Assembly: GCF_050699935.1 (NCBI RefSeq)
Contig: NZ_JBOHGB010000003.1
Coordinates: forward strand, 1-64,000
Source: Actinophytocola sp050699935
GTDB taxonomy: Bacteria; Actinomycetota; Actinomycetes; Mycobacteriales; Pseudonocardiaceae
DNA: 64,000 nucleotides
Direction: 5' to 3'
Part shown: in pieces, positions 16,305 through 24,267 of the stretch
Position numbering within the stretch: position 1 is the stretch's first letter
Layout of the letters: every line of letters starts with the position of its first letter
Position numbers and translations under genes: made by a program
Notes under the pieces: model-generated
Told to the model about the DNA's origin: nothing
The model's input: only the letters and a program-made list of their open reading frames with translations
Databases searched by the model: none

Positions 16305-17480
16305 ATGCCTTACTACCGCAGCGCCGGGGAGATACCCCGAAAGAGGCACACGCAGTTCCGCTCCCCGGAGGGTGGGCTGTATGCCGAGGAGCTCATGGGC
16401 GTGGAGGGCTTCTCCTCCGACTCCGCCCTCCTCTACCACCGGCACCTGCCCACGGCGATCGTGAACGCCGAGGTCGTCGAGGACCACCGCGGACCGCTGA
16501 CGCCGAACCATCCGCTGATGCCGCGCCACTTCCGCACGCAGGACCTGAAGTCGGAGAGCCAGCAGGAGATCGACGCCGTCACCGGCCGGCGCACCCTGTT
16601 CGGCAACAACGACGTGACGATCGCGTTCGCCGTCGCCACCTCGCCGAGCCCGCTGTACCGCAACGCCGCCGGCGACGAGCTGATCTACGTGCAGGCCGGG
16701 TCGGCACGTATCGAGACGATCTACGGCGCGCTCGACGTGGCCGACGGCGACTACGTCGTGCTGCCGACGTCGACGACCTACCGCGTGCTGCCGCACGGCG
16801 AGACCCGTCTCTACATCCTCGAGGCCACCGGCCACATCGGCCCGCCCAAGCGCTATCTGTCGGCCAAGGGCCAGTTCCTCGAGCACGCCCCGTACTGCGA
16901 GCGCGACCAGCGCGGTCCGGGCGAGCCGCTGATCGTCGACGGCACGGACGTGCCCGTGCTCGTCCGCCACCGCGCCGGGCTGACCCGCTTCACCTACGCC
17001 AACCATCCGTTCGACGTCGTCGGCTGGGACGGCTGCCTCTACCCGTGGGCGTTCAACATCCGCGACTTCGAGCCGATCACCGGGCGGGTACACCAGCCGC
17101 CGCCGGTGCACCAGACGTTCGAGGGCCCGAACTTCGTGGTCTGCTCGTTCTGCCCGCGCAAGGTCGACTACCACCCGCTGTCGATCCCCGTGCCGTACAA
17201 CCACGCGAATGTCGACTCCGACGAGCTGATGTTCTACGTCGGCGGCAACTACGAGGCGCGCAAGGGCTCCAGCATCGGGCTCGGGTCGCTGTCGCTGCAC
17301 CCGTCGGGCTTCACGCACGGACCGCAGCCGGGGGCCGCGGAGGCGTCAATCGGGGTCGACTACTTCGACGAGACCGCGGTCATGGTCGACACGTTCCGCC
17401 CACTGGAGCTCGGCGAGGCGGCGGGCGCCTGCGAAGATCCGGCGTACGCATGGTCGTGGTCCGGCCGCGGGCCAGGCTGA
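16305..17480 (+). CDS. hmgA: Homogentisate 1,2-dioxygenase
   Basis: 391-residue ring-cleaving, iron-dependent dioxygenase converting homogentisate to maleylacetoacetate. The cupin-like body is visible with YVQAGSARIETIYGALDV, DYVVLPTSTTYRV, the motif FNIRDFEPITGRVHQPPPVHQTFE, FCPRKVDYHPLSIPVPYNHANVDSDE (iron ligands in the His/Glu cluster) and LHPSGFTHGPQPG. The start at ATG 16305 follows GGAGGA by five bases; the open frame upstream is only a shadow. It is divergent from the unrecognised gene, fahA and the IclR gene, completing the tyrosine degradation module. Confidence 0.95.
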   Translation: MPYYRSAGEIPRKRHTQFRSPEGGLYAEELMGVEGFSSDSALLYHRHLPTAIVNAEVVEDHRGPLTPNHPLMPRHFRTQDLKSESQQEIDAVTGRRTLFGNNDVTIAFAVATSPSPLYRNAAGDELIYVQAGSARIETIYGALDVADGDYVVLPTSTTYRVLPHGETRLYILEATGHIGPPKRYLSAKGQFLEHAPYCERDQRGPGEPLIVDGTDVPVLVRHRAGLTRFTYANHPFDVVGWDGCLYPWAFNIRDFEPITGRVHQPPPVHQTFEGPNFVVCSFCPRKVDYHPLSIPVPYNHANVDSDELMFYVGGNYEARKGSSIGLGSLSLHPSGFTHGPQPGAAEASIGVDYFDETAVMVDTFRPLELGEAAGACEDPAYAWSWSGRGPG

Positions 17481-17484
17481 CCGG

Positions 17485-17615
17485 CTGTCCACAACTCGTC
17501 AGGCTGTCCACAGCAAACCCGCCGACCACGGCTTCTGTCAGCCCCCACCGGTAGACTGGCGTGGTGGGGTGGCCCCCGGAGAGGGTGGGGGCGTGCGTGT
17601 AGCTGTGCGCGACGT
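17485..17615 (+). repeat. Composite intergenic element C
   Basis: Begins five bases after the hmgA stop and reads rightwards. Boxes CTGTCCACA lie at 17485-17493 and 17504-17512 (19 bp apart). Then come CTGTCAGCC (17535-17543), eight bases, TAGACT (17552-17557), and the hairpin GCCCCC/GGGGGC (17572-17577 with 17587-17592). It sits between converging hmgA and lysE-like genes; the promoter points antisense into the exporter gene. Confidence 0.87.
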
Positions 17616-17674
17616 TGTCGGCTGTGCGCGAGCTCGGACACCGCGGCCATGATGCGGCCGGTATGGCGCGTGTC

Positions 17675-18295
17675 CTATTGGCTCGCGAGCCGGACACCGA
17701 GGCCGAGCAGCAGCGTGCCCATCACCGCGTCGATCGCGCGGCGGACTCGGTTCGCGGTCAGGAACCGGCGGAGCGCGCCGACCACGTTCGTCAGTACGAC
17801 GAACCACAGCAGGCTCACGGTGGCCGCGACGCCGGCGAGCAGCAGGTGGTCGAACGCGGTCGCGGCGGCGGGTAGGAACTGCGGCAACAGCGCGGTGAAG
17901 AACACCGCCACCTTGGGGTTGAGCAGGTTCGTGACCAGGCCCTGACGGAACGCGGCGAGCGCACGGGCCGGCCGGCCCTCGGTGACCTCCGGTGCCCCGT
18001 AGCAGCCGCGGCGGGCGGCGATCAGCGCGCGGATGCCGAGGAGCACCAGGTAGGCCGCGCCGGCGAGCTTGACGACGGTGAACGCGACCGCGGACGCGGC
18101 AAGCAGGCCGGCGATGCCGAGCGCCGTGACGACCACCCAGACGAACACGCCCGCGGCGATCCCCGCCGCGCACGCCATGCCCGCGCGGCGGCCGGACAGC
18201 ATCGCGTTGCGGGTGACGATCACGAAGTCGGGTCCCGGCGACATCGCCGCGACAAGGATGACGCCACCGAGGGCAAGCAGCTGCGCCACGGTCAC
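17675..18295 (-). CDS. LysE family amino-acid exporter
   Basis: 206-residue inner-membrane protein with six predicted helices. It has the LysE/RhtB hallmarks: the N-terminal GGVILVAAMSPGPDFVIVTRNAM and the mid-protein FRQGLVTNLLNPKVAVFFTALLPQF. Members export amino acids or homoserine lactone-like compounds using proton antiport; the substrate is not predictable here. No partner regulator is adjacent. The stop faces element C. Confidence 0.93.
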   Translation of the reverse strand: MTVAQLLALGGVILVAAMSPGPDFVIVTRNAMLSGRRAGMACAAGIAAGVFVWVVVTALGIAGLLAASAVAFTVVKLAGAAYLVLLGIRALIAARRGCYGAPEVTEGRPARALAAFRQGLVTNLLNPKVAVFFTALLPQFLPAAATAFDHLLLAGVAATVSLLWFVVLTNVVGALRRFLTANRVRRAIDAVMGTLLLGLGVRLASQ

Positions 18296-18339
18296 TCGGC
18301 CAGGCTACCCACCTTTGGCTGTCGATTTTCGCGAGTGAC

Positions 18340-18353
18340 TTAGGCTAGCCTAA
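18340..18353. promoter_or_regulatory. Iron box (IdeR/DmdR-type) over the promoter
   Basis: Perfect palindrome TTAGGCTAGCCTAA ending six bases before the GTG at 18359. It matches the centre of the actinobacterial IdeR/DmdR iron-box consensus. A TAGCCT -10-like hexamer lies inside it (18346-18351), seven bases before the GTG, implying a leaderless transcript repressed by the Fe2+-bound regulator. Confidence 0.8.
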
Positions 18354-18358
18354 CCAGT

Positions 18359-19120
18359 GTGAGTGATCGACCGCCGACTCCCGGACCGGGTGAGCGCGCC
18401 AGGACCATCGCGGCGCGCGGCCCGGCGACGTTGCTGCCGCCACCCACACTGCCGCCGGTCCCCGAGCGGCGCCAGCCGGACCGTGTCGTGCCGCTGCTGC
18501 ACCACGTGCACGCGGACGGGTCGGTGACCTTGCTGCTGCCCGACGAGCAGGCCATGGCCGAGCCGATGACGACCGTGGTCGAGGTGGTCGACCTCGCGCC
18601 GGTGCCGCTGCGCGAGCCGGTGCGCGGGCTGCTGTGGATCACCGGACAGCTGGCGCCCGTCGAGCTCGCGGAGGCGCGGGACCTCGCGCTCGATCTGGTC
18701 GAGGAGCGGCCGGACCCACGGCTGCTCGATCTCGGCTACGGCGCGACGATGCTGCGGCTGACCCCGATCTCGATGGTGGTCGCGGACGCGGACGGAACGC
18801 ATCCGGTGCCGCCGCCGGTGTTCGCCGCGGCGGCCGTGGACCCGTTCTGCCACAAGGAGGCGGGCTGGCTGCGGCACCTGGAGCTGTCGCACACCGACGT
18901 GATCCACACGCTGCACCGGCACCTGCCGGACCGGCTGCGGGGCGGGCACGTGCGGCCGCTCGGGCTGGACCGGTACGGCCTGCGGCTGCGCGTCGAGGCG
19001 ATCGAGGGCGACCACGACGTGCGGCTGGCGTTCGAGCGGCCGATCGACACGCAGGACGAGCTGTCGGTCGAGCTGCGGCGGCTGGTCGGATGTCCGTTCG
19101 TGGCGCTACAAGGCCGGTAG
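18359..19120 (+). CDS. DUF2470 domain protein, iron-regulated
   Basis: 253-residue soluble protein. The C-terminal part reads as DUF2470, with DPFCHKEAGWLRHLELSHTDVIHTLHRHL near residue 160, RLRVEAIEGDHDVRLAFERP and a final DELSVELRRLV. That domain also occurs as the C-terminal part of HugZ-type heme-utilisation proteins. The N-terminal half is a divergent split-barrel-like region. The GTG start directly follows the iron box, so production should rise in iron starvation; a role in heme iron release or flavin-dependent iron handling is plausible but inferred. The 3' end overlaps the converging XRE gene by 15 bp. Confidence 0.82.
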   Translation: MSDRPPTPGPGERARTIAARGPATLLPPPTLPPVPERRQPDRVVPLLHHVHADGSVTLLLPDEQAMAEPMTTVVEVVDLAPVPLREPVRGLLWITGQLAPVELAEARDLALDLVEERPDPRLLDLGYGATMLRLTPISMVVADADGTHPVPPPVFAAAAVDPFCHKEAGWLRHLELSHTDVIHTLHRHLPDRLRGGHVRPLGLDRYGLRLRVEAIEGDHDVRLAFERPIDTQDELSVELRRLVGCPFVALQGR

Positions 19121-19354
19121 CGGCTCGTCGCAAAGGGTCTCCACGGGGACGCCGACCGCGCGGGCGATCGCGACGACCGTGAAGAAGGCCGGGGTCGGGA
19201 CGCGGCCGTGCTCGATCTTGCGCAGCGTCTCGACGGAGATGCCCGCCGCCTGGGCGACCTCGACGCTGGTGCGCTCGCCCCGGGCGGCCCGCAGCCGTTC
19301 GCCGAGGCGCATGCCGCGTTCCCGGTCCTGCTGGCTCAGGGGTGGTCGCACCAT
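19106..19354 (-). CDS. Small XRE-family HTH regulator
   Basis: 82-residue single-domain HTH protein: MRLGERLRAARGERT then SVEVAQAAGISVETLRKIEHGRVPTP, the typical Cro/C1 helix-turn-helix, and a short C-terminal helix. It is divergent from the methionine aminopeptidase gene with 53 bp between starts. Two direct repeats AATACCGKGATA in that gap are likely operator sites, so it probably regulates itself and the peptidase. Confidence 0.88.
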   Translation of the reverse strand: MVRPPLSQQDRERGMRLGERLRAARGERTSVEVAQAAGISVETLRKIEHGRVPTPAFFTVVAIARAVGVPVETLCDEPLPAL

Positions 19355-19366
19355 GACCCCGATACT

Positions 19367-19392
19367 AATACCGTGATATGAATACCGGGATA
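19367..19392. promoter_or_regulatory. Direct repeats between the XRE gene and map
   Basis: AATACCGTGATA (19367-19378) and AATACCGGGATA (19381-19392), with starts 14 bp apart, in an AT-richer 53-bp divergent intergenic space. They are a candidate operator for the XRE regulator. Confidence 0.55.
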
Positions 19393-19407
19393 GTTATTGG
19401 AGGTGTC

Positions 19408-20175
19408 ATGGTCGAGCTGAAGACCGAGGCCGAGCTCGCCGTGATGCGCGAGGCCGGCCGGGTGGTCGCGAACGCGCTCGCGGCCGTACGCGCGGCGGCG
19501 GCCGTCGGGGTGTCGCTGCTCGAACTGGACGAGGTCGCGGACGACGTGCTCGCGTCGGCGGGGGCCAAGTCGTCGTTCCAGCACTACCACCCGCACTTCG
19601 CGCCGACGCCGTTCCCGGCGGTGATCTGCGCGTCGGTGAACGACGTGATCGTGCACGGCATCCCGTCGGAGTACCGGCTGCTGGACGGCGACCTGGTGAG
19701 CGTCGACTTCGGCGCGTGCGTGGACGGGTTCCACGGGGACTCCGCGATCAGCTTCATCGTGGGCACGCCCCGGCCGGCCGACGTGGCGCTGATCGCCGAC
19801 ACGCGAGACGCCCTCGAGGCCGGCATCGCGGCCGCGCGCGCCGGCGGTCGTCTGGGCGATGTGTCGGCGGCGGTGGGCGAGATCGGCCGCGCGCGCGGGT
19901 ACGGCATCCCGTCGAGCTTCGGCGGCCACGGTGTCGGCCGCGCGATGCACGAGGCACCCTCGGTGCCGAACGAGGGTCGGCCGGGCCGCGGCCTGTCCCT
20001 GCGCCCGGGCCTGACGATCGCCATCGAGCCGATGTTCATGGCCGGCGGCCGCGACCGCTTCGTCACGGACCCGGACGGCTGGGCACTGCGAACCGTGGAC
20101 GGCAGCCGCGCCGCCCACATCGAGCACACGATCGCGGTGACCGGGTCGGGCCCGGTGATCCTCACAGCCCCGTAA
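19408..20175 (+). CDS. map: Methionine aminopeptidase, type I
   Basis: 255-residue metalloprotease removing N-terminal Met. The pita-bread fold and metal ligands are visible in order: the CASVNDVIVHGIP segment, DLVSVDFGACVDGFHGDSAISF (Asp ligands), GHGVGRAMHEAPSVPN (His ligand), LTIAIEPMFMAGG (Glu) and AAHIEHTIAVT (Glu). The start was placed at ATG 19408 after GGAGGT; the frame is open ten codons upstream. The N-terminal Zn/SH3-binding extension of MetAP1a is absent. It is separated from secY/adk and so is probably a second, regulated paralogue. Element D follows. Confidence 0.95.
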   Translation: MVELKTEAELAVMREAGRVVANALAAVRAAAAVGVSLLELDEVADDVLASAGAKSSFQHYHPHFAPTPFPAVICASVNDVIVHGIPSEYRLLDGDLVSVDFGACVDGFHGDSAISFIVGTPRPADVALIADTRDALEAGIAAARAGGRLGDVSAAVGEIGRARGYGIPSSFGGHGVGRAMHEAPSVPNEGRPGRGLSLRPGLTIAIEPMFMAGGRDRFVTDPDGWALRTVDGSRAAHIEHTIAVTGSGPVILTAP

Positions 20176-20204
20176 CCGCCGCCCACGGGACCGCCCACCG
20201 GTCG

Positions 20205-20347
20205 CGCGCGCACGCGCGTGCAGAACGCAGGTACCGAAAGCCCCACCCTGTCCCGGGGGCCACCCTCACGTGCCAGCCTACCGGCGCACGCCGACAAAAG
20301 GGGGTGGGCGCGGTCAGCTGTGGACAACCGGGTGGGTTGTGGATGGT
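20205..20347 (-). repeat. Composite intergenic element D
   Basis: Reads leftwards from the stop of the PPOX gene. Boxes lie at 20345-20337 (degenerate, TTGTGGAT on the plus strand) and 20326-20318, 19 bp apart. The -35-like TTGTCGGCG ends near 20289, then eight bases and TAGGCT (20280-20275). The hairpin GCCCC/GGGGC lies in 20240-20260 and the palindrome GCACGCGCGTGC at 20210-20221. It sits between converging map and PPOX genes; the promoter points antisense to map. Confidence 0.87.
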
Positions 20348-20353
20348 TCGGGG

Positions 20354-20812
20354 TTACGCCAGGTCGGGTGGGAAGCCGCCCGTGGCGATGGGGCCCCAGC
20401 GGGTGATCGTGACGCGGATCAGAGACTTGCCCTGGCGTCGCATCGCCGCGCGGTACTCGTCCCAGTCGGGGTGTTCGCCGGAGATCACGCGGAAGTACTC
20501 CACGAGGGGTTCGAGCGCGTCGGGGAGGTCGAGGACCTCGGCGGTGCCGTCCACCTGGACCCAGGCGCCGTCCCAGTCGTCGGACAGGACGCAGACCGAC
20601 ACCTGGGGGTCTCGGCGGGCGTTGACCGCCTTCGCGCGGGACGGGTAGGTCGAGATCACGATGCGGCCCTCGGTGTCCATGCCGCACGTCACCGGGGACA
20701 GCTGCGGGCCGCCGTCCGCCTTGGTCGTCACCAGGATGGCGTGGTGGCGGGGACGGATGAAGTCGGCGAGGGAGGCCGCGTCCACCCGGTCCGCCGTGGC
20801 GATTCGTGGCAC
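20354..20812 (-). CDS. PPOX-class F420/FMN-dependent oxidoreductase (Rv1155-like)
   Basis: 152-residue split-barrel protein of the pyridoxamine-phosphate-oxidase-like family. HHAILVTTKADGGPQLSPVTCG and PSRAKAVNARRDPQVSVCVLSDDWDGAWVQVDGTAEV are characteristic of the Rv1155/F420-dependent group. Members use F420 or FMN to reduce diverse compounds; the true substrate is unknown. It is divergent from the CPBP protease gene with 22 bp between them. Confidence 0.88.
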   Translation of the reverse strand: MPRIATADRVDAASLADFIRPRHHAILVTTKADGGPQLSPVTCGMDTEGRIVISTYPSRAKAVNARRDPQVSVCVLSDDWDGAWVQVDGTAEVLDLPDALEPLVEYFRVISGEHPDWDEYRAAMRRQGKSLIRVTITRWGPIATGGFPPDLA

Positions 20813-20834
20813 CGGCTAACGGTAGCGTCTCGGC

Positions 20835-21635
20835 GTGTCACTGAGCGCCTGGCTCGTCCCGCAGCGGCGGACCGAGCCGATCACGGACCCCGGCGAACGC
20901 CGCGCGATCGTCATCGAGCTCCTCATCGTGCTCACGGTGACGCTCGGACTCTCCGGCCTGCGCAGCCTGCTCTCCCTGCTGGACTCGCTCCTGGCGCCCG
21001 AGCCGCTCGCCGACCAGCAGGTCGCGATCAACGTCCCGCAGGCCGCCGACCAACTCATCGACCTTCTCCGCCAACTGCTGTCCGCGGTCCAGCTGTTCGC
21101 CTGGGGGGCGCTCGGGCTCTACCTGTTGTGGCGCGCCGGCATCCGGCTGCGGGCGATCGGGCTCGACCGGGACCGGCTCGGCCGCGACACGCTCGGCGGC
21201 GCCGGGCTCGCCGCGCTCATCGGCATCCCGGGGCTGGGGCTGTACTTCCTGGCCCGCGCGGCCGGCGCCAACCTCACGGTGCTGCCGTCCACCCTGGGTG
21301 ACACGTGGTGGCGGCCGGTCGTGCTGACGATCGCCGCGGCGGCGAACGCCTGGGCCGAGGAGGTCCTCGTCGTCGGGTACGTGATCACCCGGCTGCGCCA
21401 ACTCGGCTGGCACGAGAACGGCTCGCTGGTCGCGGCCGCCGCCCTGCGCGGGTCCTACCACCTGTACCAGGGGTTCGGCGGGTTCGTGGGCAACTTCGTC
21501 ATGGGCCTGGTGTTCGGCCGCGTCTGGCAGCGGACGAACCGCCTCTGGCCGCTGGTCATCGCGCACACGCTGCTCGACGTCGTCGCCTTCGTCGGCTACG
21601 CGCTGCTGCGTGGCCAGGTGTCCTGGCTCCCTTAG
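20835..21635 (+). CDS. CPBP family intramembrane protease
   Basis: 266-residue membrane protein with about six to seven helices and the CPBP (Abi, Rce1-like) motifs: NAWAEEVLVVGYV (paired Glu), ALRGSYHLYQGF and VIAHTLLDVVAF. The third motif residue usually Arg in EExxxR is not in the standard place, so activity should not be assumed. The GTG start is 22 bp from the divergent PPOX start. ligD follows 10 bp downstream, so the two may share a transcript. Confidence 0.88.
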   Translation: MSLSAWLVPQRRTEPITDPGERRAIVIELLIVLTVTLGLSGLRSLLSLLDSLLAPEPLADQQVAINVPQAADQLIDLLRQLLSAVQLFAWGALGLYLLWRAGIRLRAIGLDRDRLGRDTLGGAGLAALIGIPGLGLYFLARAAGANLTVLPSTLGDTWWRPVVLTIAAAANAWAEEVLVVGYVITRLRQLGWHENGSLVAAAALRGSYHLYQGFGGFVGNFVMGLVFGRVWQRTNRLWPLVIAHTLLDVVAFVGYALLRGQVSWLP

Positions 21636-21645
21636 TCTGGACGGG

Positions 21646-24111
21646 ATGGGTGACCTCGACGAATACCGGAAGAAGCGCGATGCGGCCCGCACCCCGGAGC
21701 CGGTGCCGGTCGAGGGCGCGCTGCCGACCGGCAACAACGACACGTTCGTCATCCAGGAGCACCACGCCAGCCGCCTGCACTGGGACGTGCGGCTGGAGCG
21801 GGACGGCGTGCTCGTGTCGTGGGCGGTGCCGAAGGGGTTGCCGGACCTGCCGGGCGACATCCGGCTCGCCGTGCACACCGAGGACCATCCGATGGAGTAC
21901 GCGACGTTCTCCGGTGAGATCCCCAAGGGCGAGTACGGCGGCGGCCGCATGTTCATCTGGGACCGCGGCCGCTACGAGACGCTGAAATGGTCCGACCGCG
22001 AGGTCGCGGTCGTCTTCGACGGCGCGCGCGCCAAGGGGCGGTACACGTTCTTCCGCAGTGGTAAGGACGCCAAGGACTGGATGGTCCGCCGCTCCGAACC
22101 GCCGCAGCGGCCCGGGTTCACCCGCCTGCCCGACCTCGTCGAGCCCATGCTGGCCTCGCCGGGCACGCTGCCGCCGGAGAACCAGGACGAGGAGTGGGCC
22201 TACGAGTTCAAGTGGGACGGCGTGCGCGCACTGGCCCGGGTCGAGGGCGGCCGGCTGCAGCTGTTCTCCCGCAAGGGCAACGACATCACCGTCACCTACC
22301 CCGAGCTGCGCAAGCTCGGGGAGGAGCTCGGCTCGACCCAGGTGTGGCTCGACGGCGAGATCGTCGCCATGGACAACGGGCGACCGAGCTTTCCCGCGCT
22401 GCAGCAGCGCATGCACGTCCAGCATGACCGGCAGGCGCGCAGCCTCGCGAACTCCGTGCCGGTCACCTACCTGATCTTCGACGTCATCCACCTCGACGGC
22501 CAGTCCTGTGTGGACCTTCCGTACACGGAGCGGCGCCGGCTGCTCGAGGGGCTGGAGCTGCGCGGGCCGCACTGGAACATCTCGCCGAGCTACACCGTCG
22601 AGGGCGCCGCCATGGTGGAGACGGCGCGCGAGCAGGAGCTCGAGGGCGTCCTCGCCAAGCGGCTGACCTCGCGGTACTTCCCCGGCCGGCGCACCCCGGA
22701 CTGGATCAAGATCAAGGAACTGCTGACGATCGAGGTACTGATCGGCGGCTGGCGGCCGGGCGAGGGCCAGCGGTCCGGCATGATCGGCTCGCTGATGCTC
22801 GGCGTGCCGACCGACGCCGGGCTGCGTTACGTCGGCCAGGTCGGCACCGGGTTCAGCGACAAGGCGCTGGCCGCGTTGGGCGAGCGGCTGACGCCGTTGG
22901 AGCGGGAGACCTCGCCGTTCGCGGACGAGCTGCCGGCGGACCGGCGCAAGGGCGCGCACTGGGTGTCGCCGACGTTGGTCGGTGAGGTGGAGTTCCGGAA
23001 CTGGACGCCGGACGGCAGGCTGCGGGCGCCGTCGTGGCGGGGGCTGCGGTCGGACAAGGAGGCGGCGGACCTGGAGCCGGAGGCCGTTCCGGACGCGGCG
23101 CCTTCCCCTCCGTCGCCACCGGAGTCGCCGGAGTCGCCGGAGTCGCCGGAGTCGCCGGAGTCGCCGGCGTCTTCGGAGCCCGAGGAGGAGCCGCAGCCGC
23201 AGAACGTCCTGGTCGAGGTCGGCGGCCGGCGCCTGCGTCTGTCCAACCTGGACAAGGTGCTGTACCCGGAGGCGGGCTTCACCAAGGGGCAGGTGATCAA
23301 CTACTACAGCCGCGTGGCGCCGGTGCTGCTCCCCCACCTGGCCGACCGGCCGGTGACACTGCGGCGGTGGCCGGACGGGGTGACCGCGCAGCCGTTCTAC
23401 GAGAAGAACGCCGCGCGGGGTGCGCCGGAGTGGGTCCGGAAGGTGCGGGTGGAGACGCCGGGGAGCACTCGCGGCTACGAGACTCTGGACTTCGTGGTGC
23501 TGAACGACCTGCCGTCACTGGTGTGGTCGGCGAACATGGCGGCTCTGGAGCTGCACCTTCCACAGTGGACTGTCGACTCGGCCGGCGAGCGGCGGACGCC
23601 GGACCTGGTGGTGTTCGACCTGGACCCGGGCCCGCCGGCGACGATCGTGGAGTGTTGTGAGGTGGCGCTGCTCCTGCGCGACCTGCTGTCGTCGCACGGC
23701 CTGTCGCCGGTCGCCAAGACGAGCGGGTCGAAGGGCATGCAGCTGTACGCACCGATCACGACGCCGGCGGTGGAGCGGACGTCGGCGTATGCGAAGGCGG
23801 TGGCGGAGGAGCTGGCGCGGGAGCGGCCGGGCCTGATCGTGGCGCGGATGTCGAAGAACCTGCGGCCGCGGAAGGTGTTCATCGACTGGAGCCAGAACAA
23901 CCGGTACAAGACGACGATCGCGCCGTACTCGCTGCGCGGCCGCCCCGCGCCGACGGTGTCGACCCCGGTCACGTGGGACGAGGTGGCCGCCTGCCGCCAC
24001 CCGAACGATCTGGTCTTCACGGCGGACGAGGTGCTGGACCGGGTCGAGGAGGTGGGTGACCTGCTGGCCCCCTTGCTCACCAGGGACCGCCCACCCCTCC
24101 CCGAGCCGTAA
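21646..24111 (+). CDS. ligD: ATP-dependent DNA ligase LigD (non-homologous end joining)
   Basis: 821-residue LigD with domain order phosphoesterase, ligase, polymerase. The 3'-phosphoesterase (about 1-165) contains NNDTFVIQEHHASRLHWDVRLE and HPMEYATFSGEIPKGEYGGG. The ligase core has the adenylated lysine in EFKWDGVRAL (K189) and later VLAKRLTSRY and PDWIKIK. A Pro/Glu/Ser linker made of 9-bp repeats spans about 23119-23166. The C-terminal LigD polymerase (about 525-815) contains YYSRVAPVLLPHL, VVFDLDPGPPA and KTSGSKGMQLY. It joins breaks together with Ku; no ku gene is in the window. The ATG lies after a short gap from the protease gene. Confidence 0.95.
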   Translation: MGDLDEYRKKRDAARTPEPVPVEGALPTGNNDTFVIQEHHASRLHWDVRLERDGVLVSWAVPKGLPDLPGDIRLAVHTEDHPMEYATFSGEIPKGEYGGGRMFIWDRGRYETLKWSDREVAVVFDGARAKGRYTFFRSGKDAKDWMVRRSEPPQRPGFTRLPDLVEPMLASPGTLPPENQDEEWAYEFKWDGVRALARVEGGRLQLFSRKGNDITVTYPELRKLGEELGSTQVWLDGEIVAMDNGRPSFPALQQRMHVQHDRQARSLANSVPVTYLIFDVIHLDGQSCVDLPYTERRRLLEGLELRGPHWNISPSYTVEGAAMVETAREQELEGVLAKRLTSRYFPGRRTPDWIKIKELLTIEVLIGGWRPGEGQRSGMIGSLMLGVPTDAGLRYVGQVGTGFSDKALAALGERLTPLERETSPFADELPADRRKGAHWVSPTLVGEVEFRNWTPDGRLRAPSWRGLRSDKEAADLEPEAVPDAAPSPPSPPESPESPESPESPESPASSEPEEEPQPQNVLVEVGGRRLRLSNLDKVLYPEAGFTKGQVINYYSRVAPVLLPHLADRPVTLRRWPDGVTAQPFYEKNAARGAPEWVRKVRVETPGSTRGYETLDFVVLNDLPSLVWSANMAALELHLPQWTVDSAGERRTPDLVVFDLDPGPPATIVECCEVALLLRDLLSSHGLSPVAKTSGSKGMQLYAPITTPAVERTSAYAKAVAEELARERPGLIVARMSKNLRPRKVFIDWSQNNRYKTTIAPYSLRGRPAPTVSTPVTWDEVAACRHPNDLVFTADEVLDRVEEVGDLLAPLLTRDRPPLPEP
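23119..23166 (+). repeat. 9-bp tandem repeat in the LigD linker
   Basis: Five direct copies of GAGTCGCCG, with a sixth degenerate one, encode an (ESP)n linker between the ligase and polymerase domains. A codon-multiple repeat in a flexible linker should vary in copy number without breaking the frame. Confidence 0.85.
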
Positions 24112-24122
24112 CCCAAACCTCC

Positions 24123-24265
24123 CGCGCACACGCGCGCGTGTGGAACGCGAGAAACGAAAGCCCCACCCTGTCCCGGGGGCCACCCTCACGTGCCAGTCTA
24201 CCGGGAGGCGCTGACGAAAGGCGAGGTCACGGTCTTGCTGTGGACAACTGTGTCGGTTGTGGACA
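24123..24265 (-). repeat. Composite intergenic element E
   Basis: Reads leftwards, two bases from the DM13 gene stop. Boxes lie at 24265-24257 and 24246-24238 (19 bp apart). The -35-like TCGTCAGCG ends near 24209, then eight bases and TAGACT (24200-24195). The hairpin GCCCC/GGGGC is at 24160-24180 with TTTC following. A 16-bp perfect palindrome CACACGCGCGCGTGTG lies at 24127-24142. It sits between converging ligD and DM13 genes; the promoter is antisense to ligD. Confidence 0.87.
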
Positions 24266-24267
24266 GG

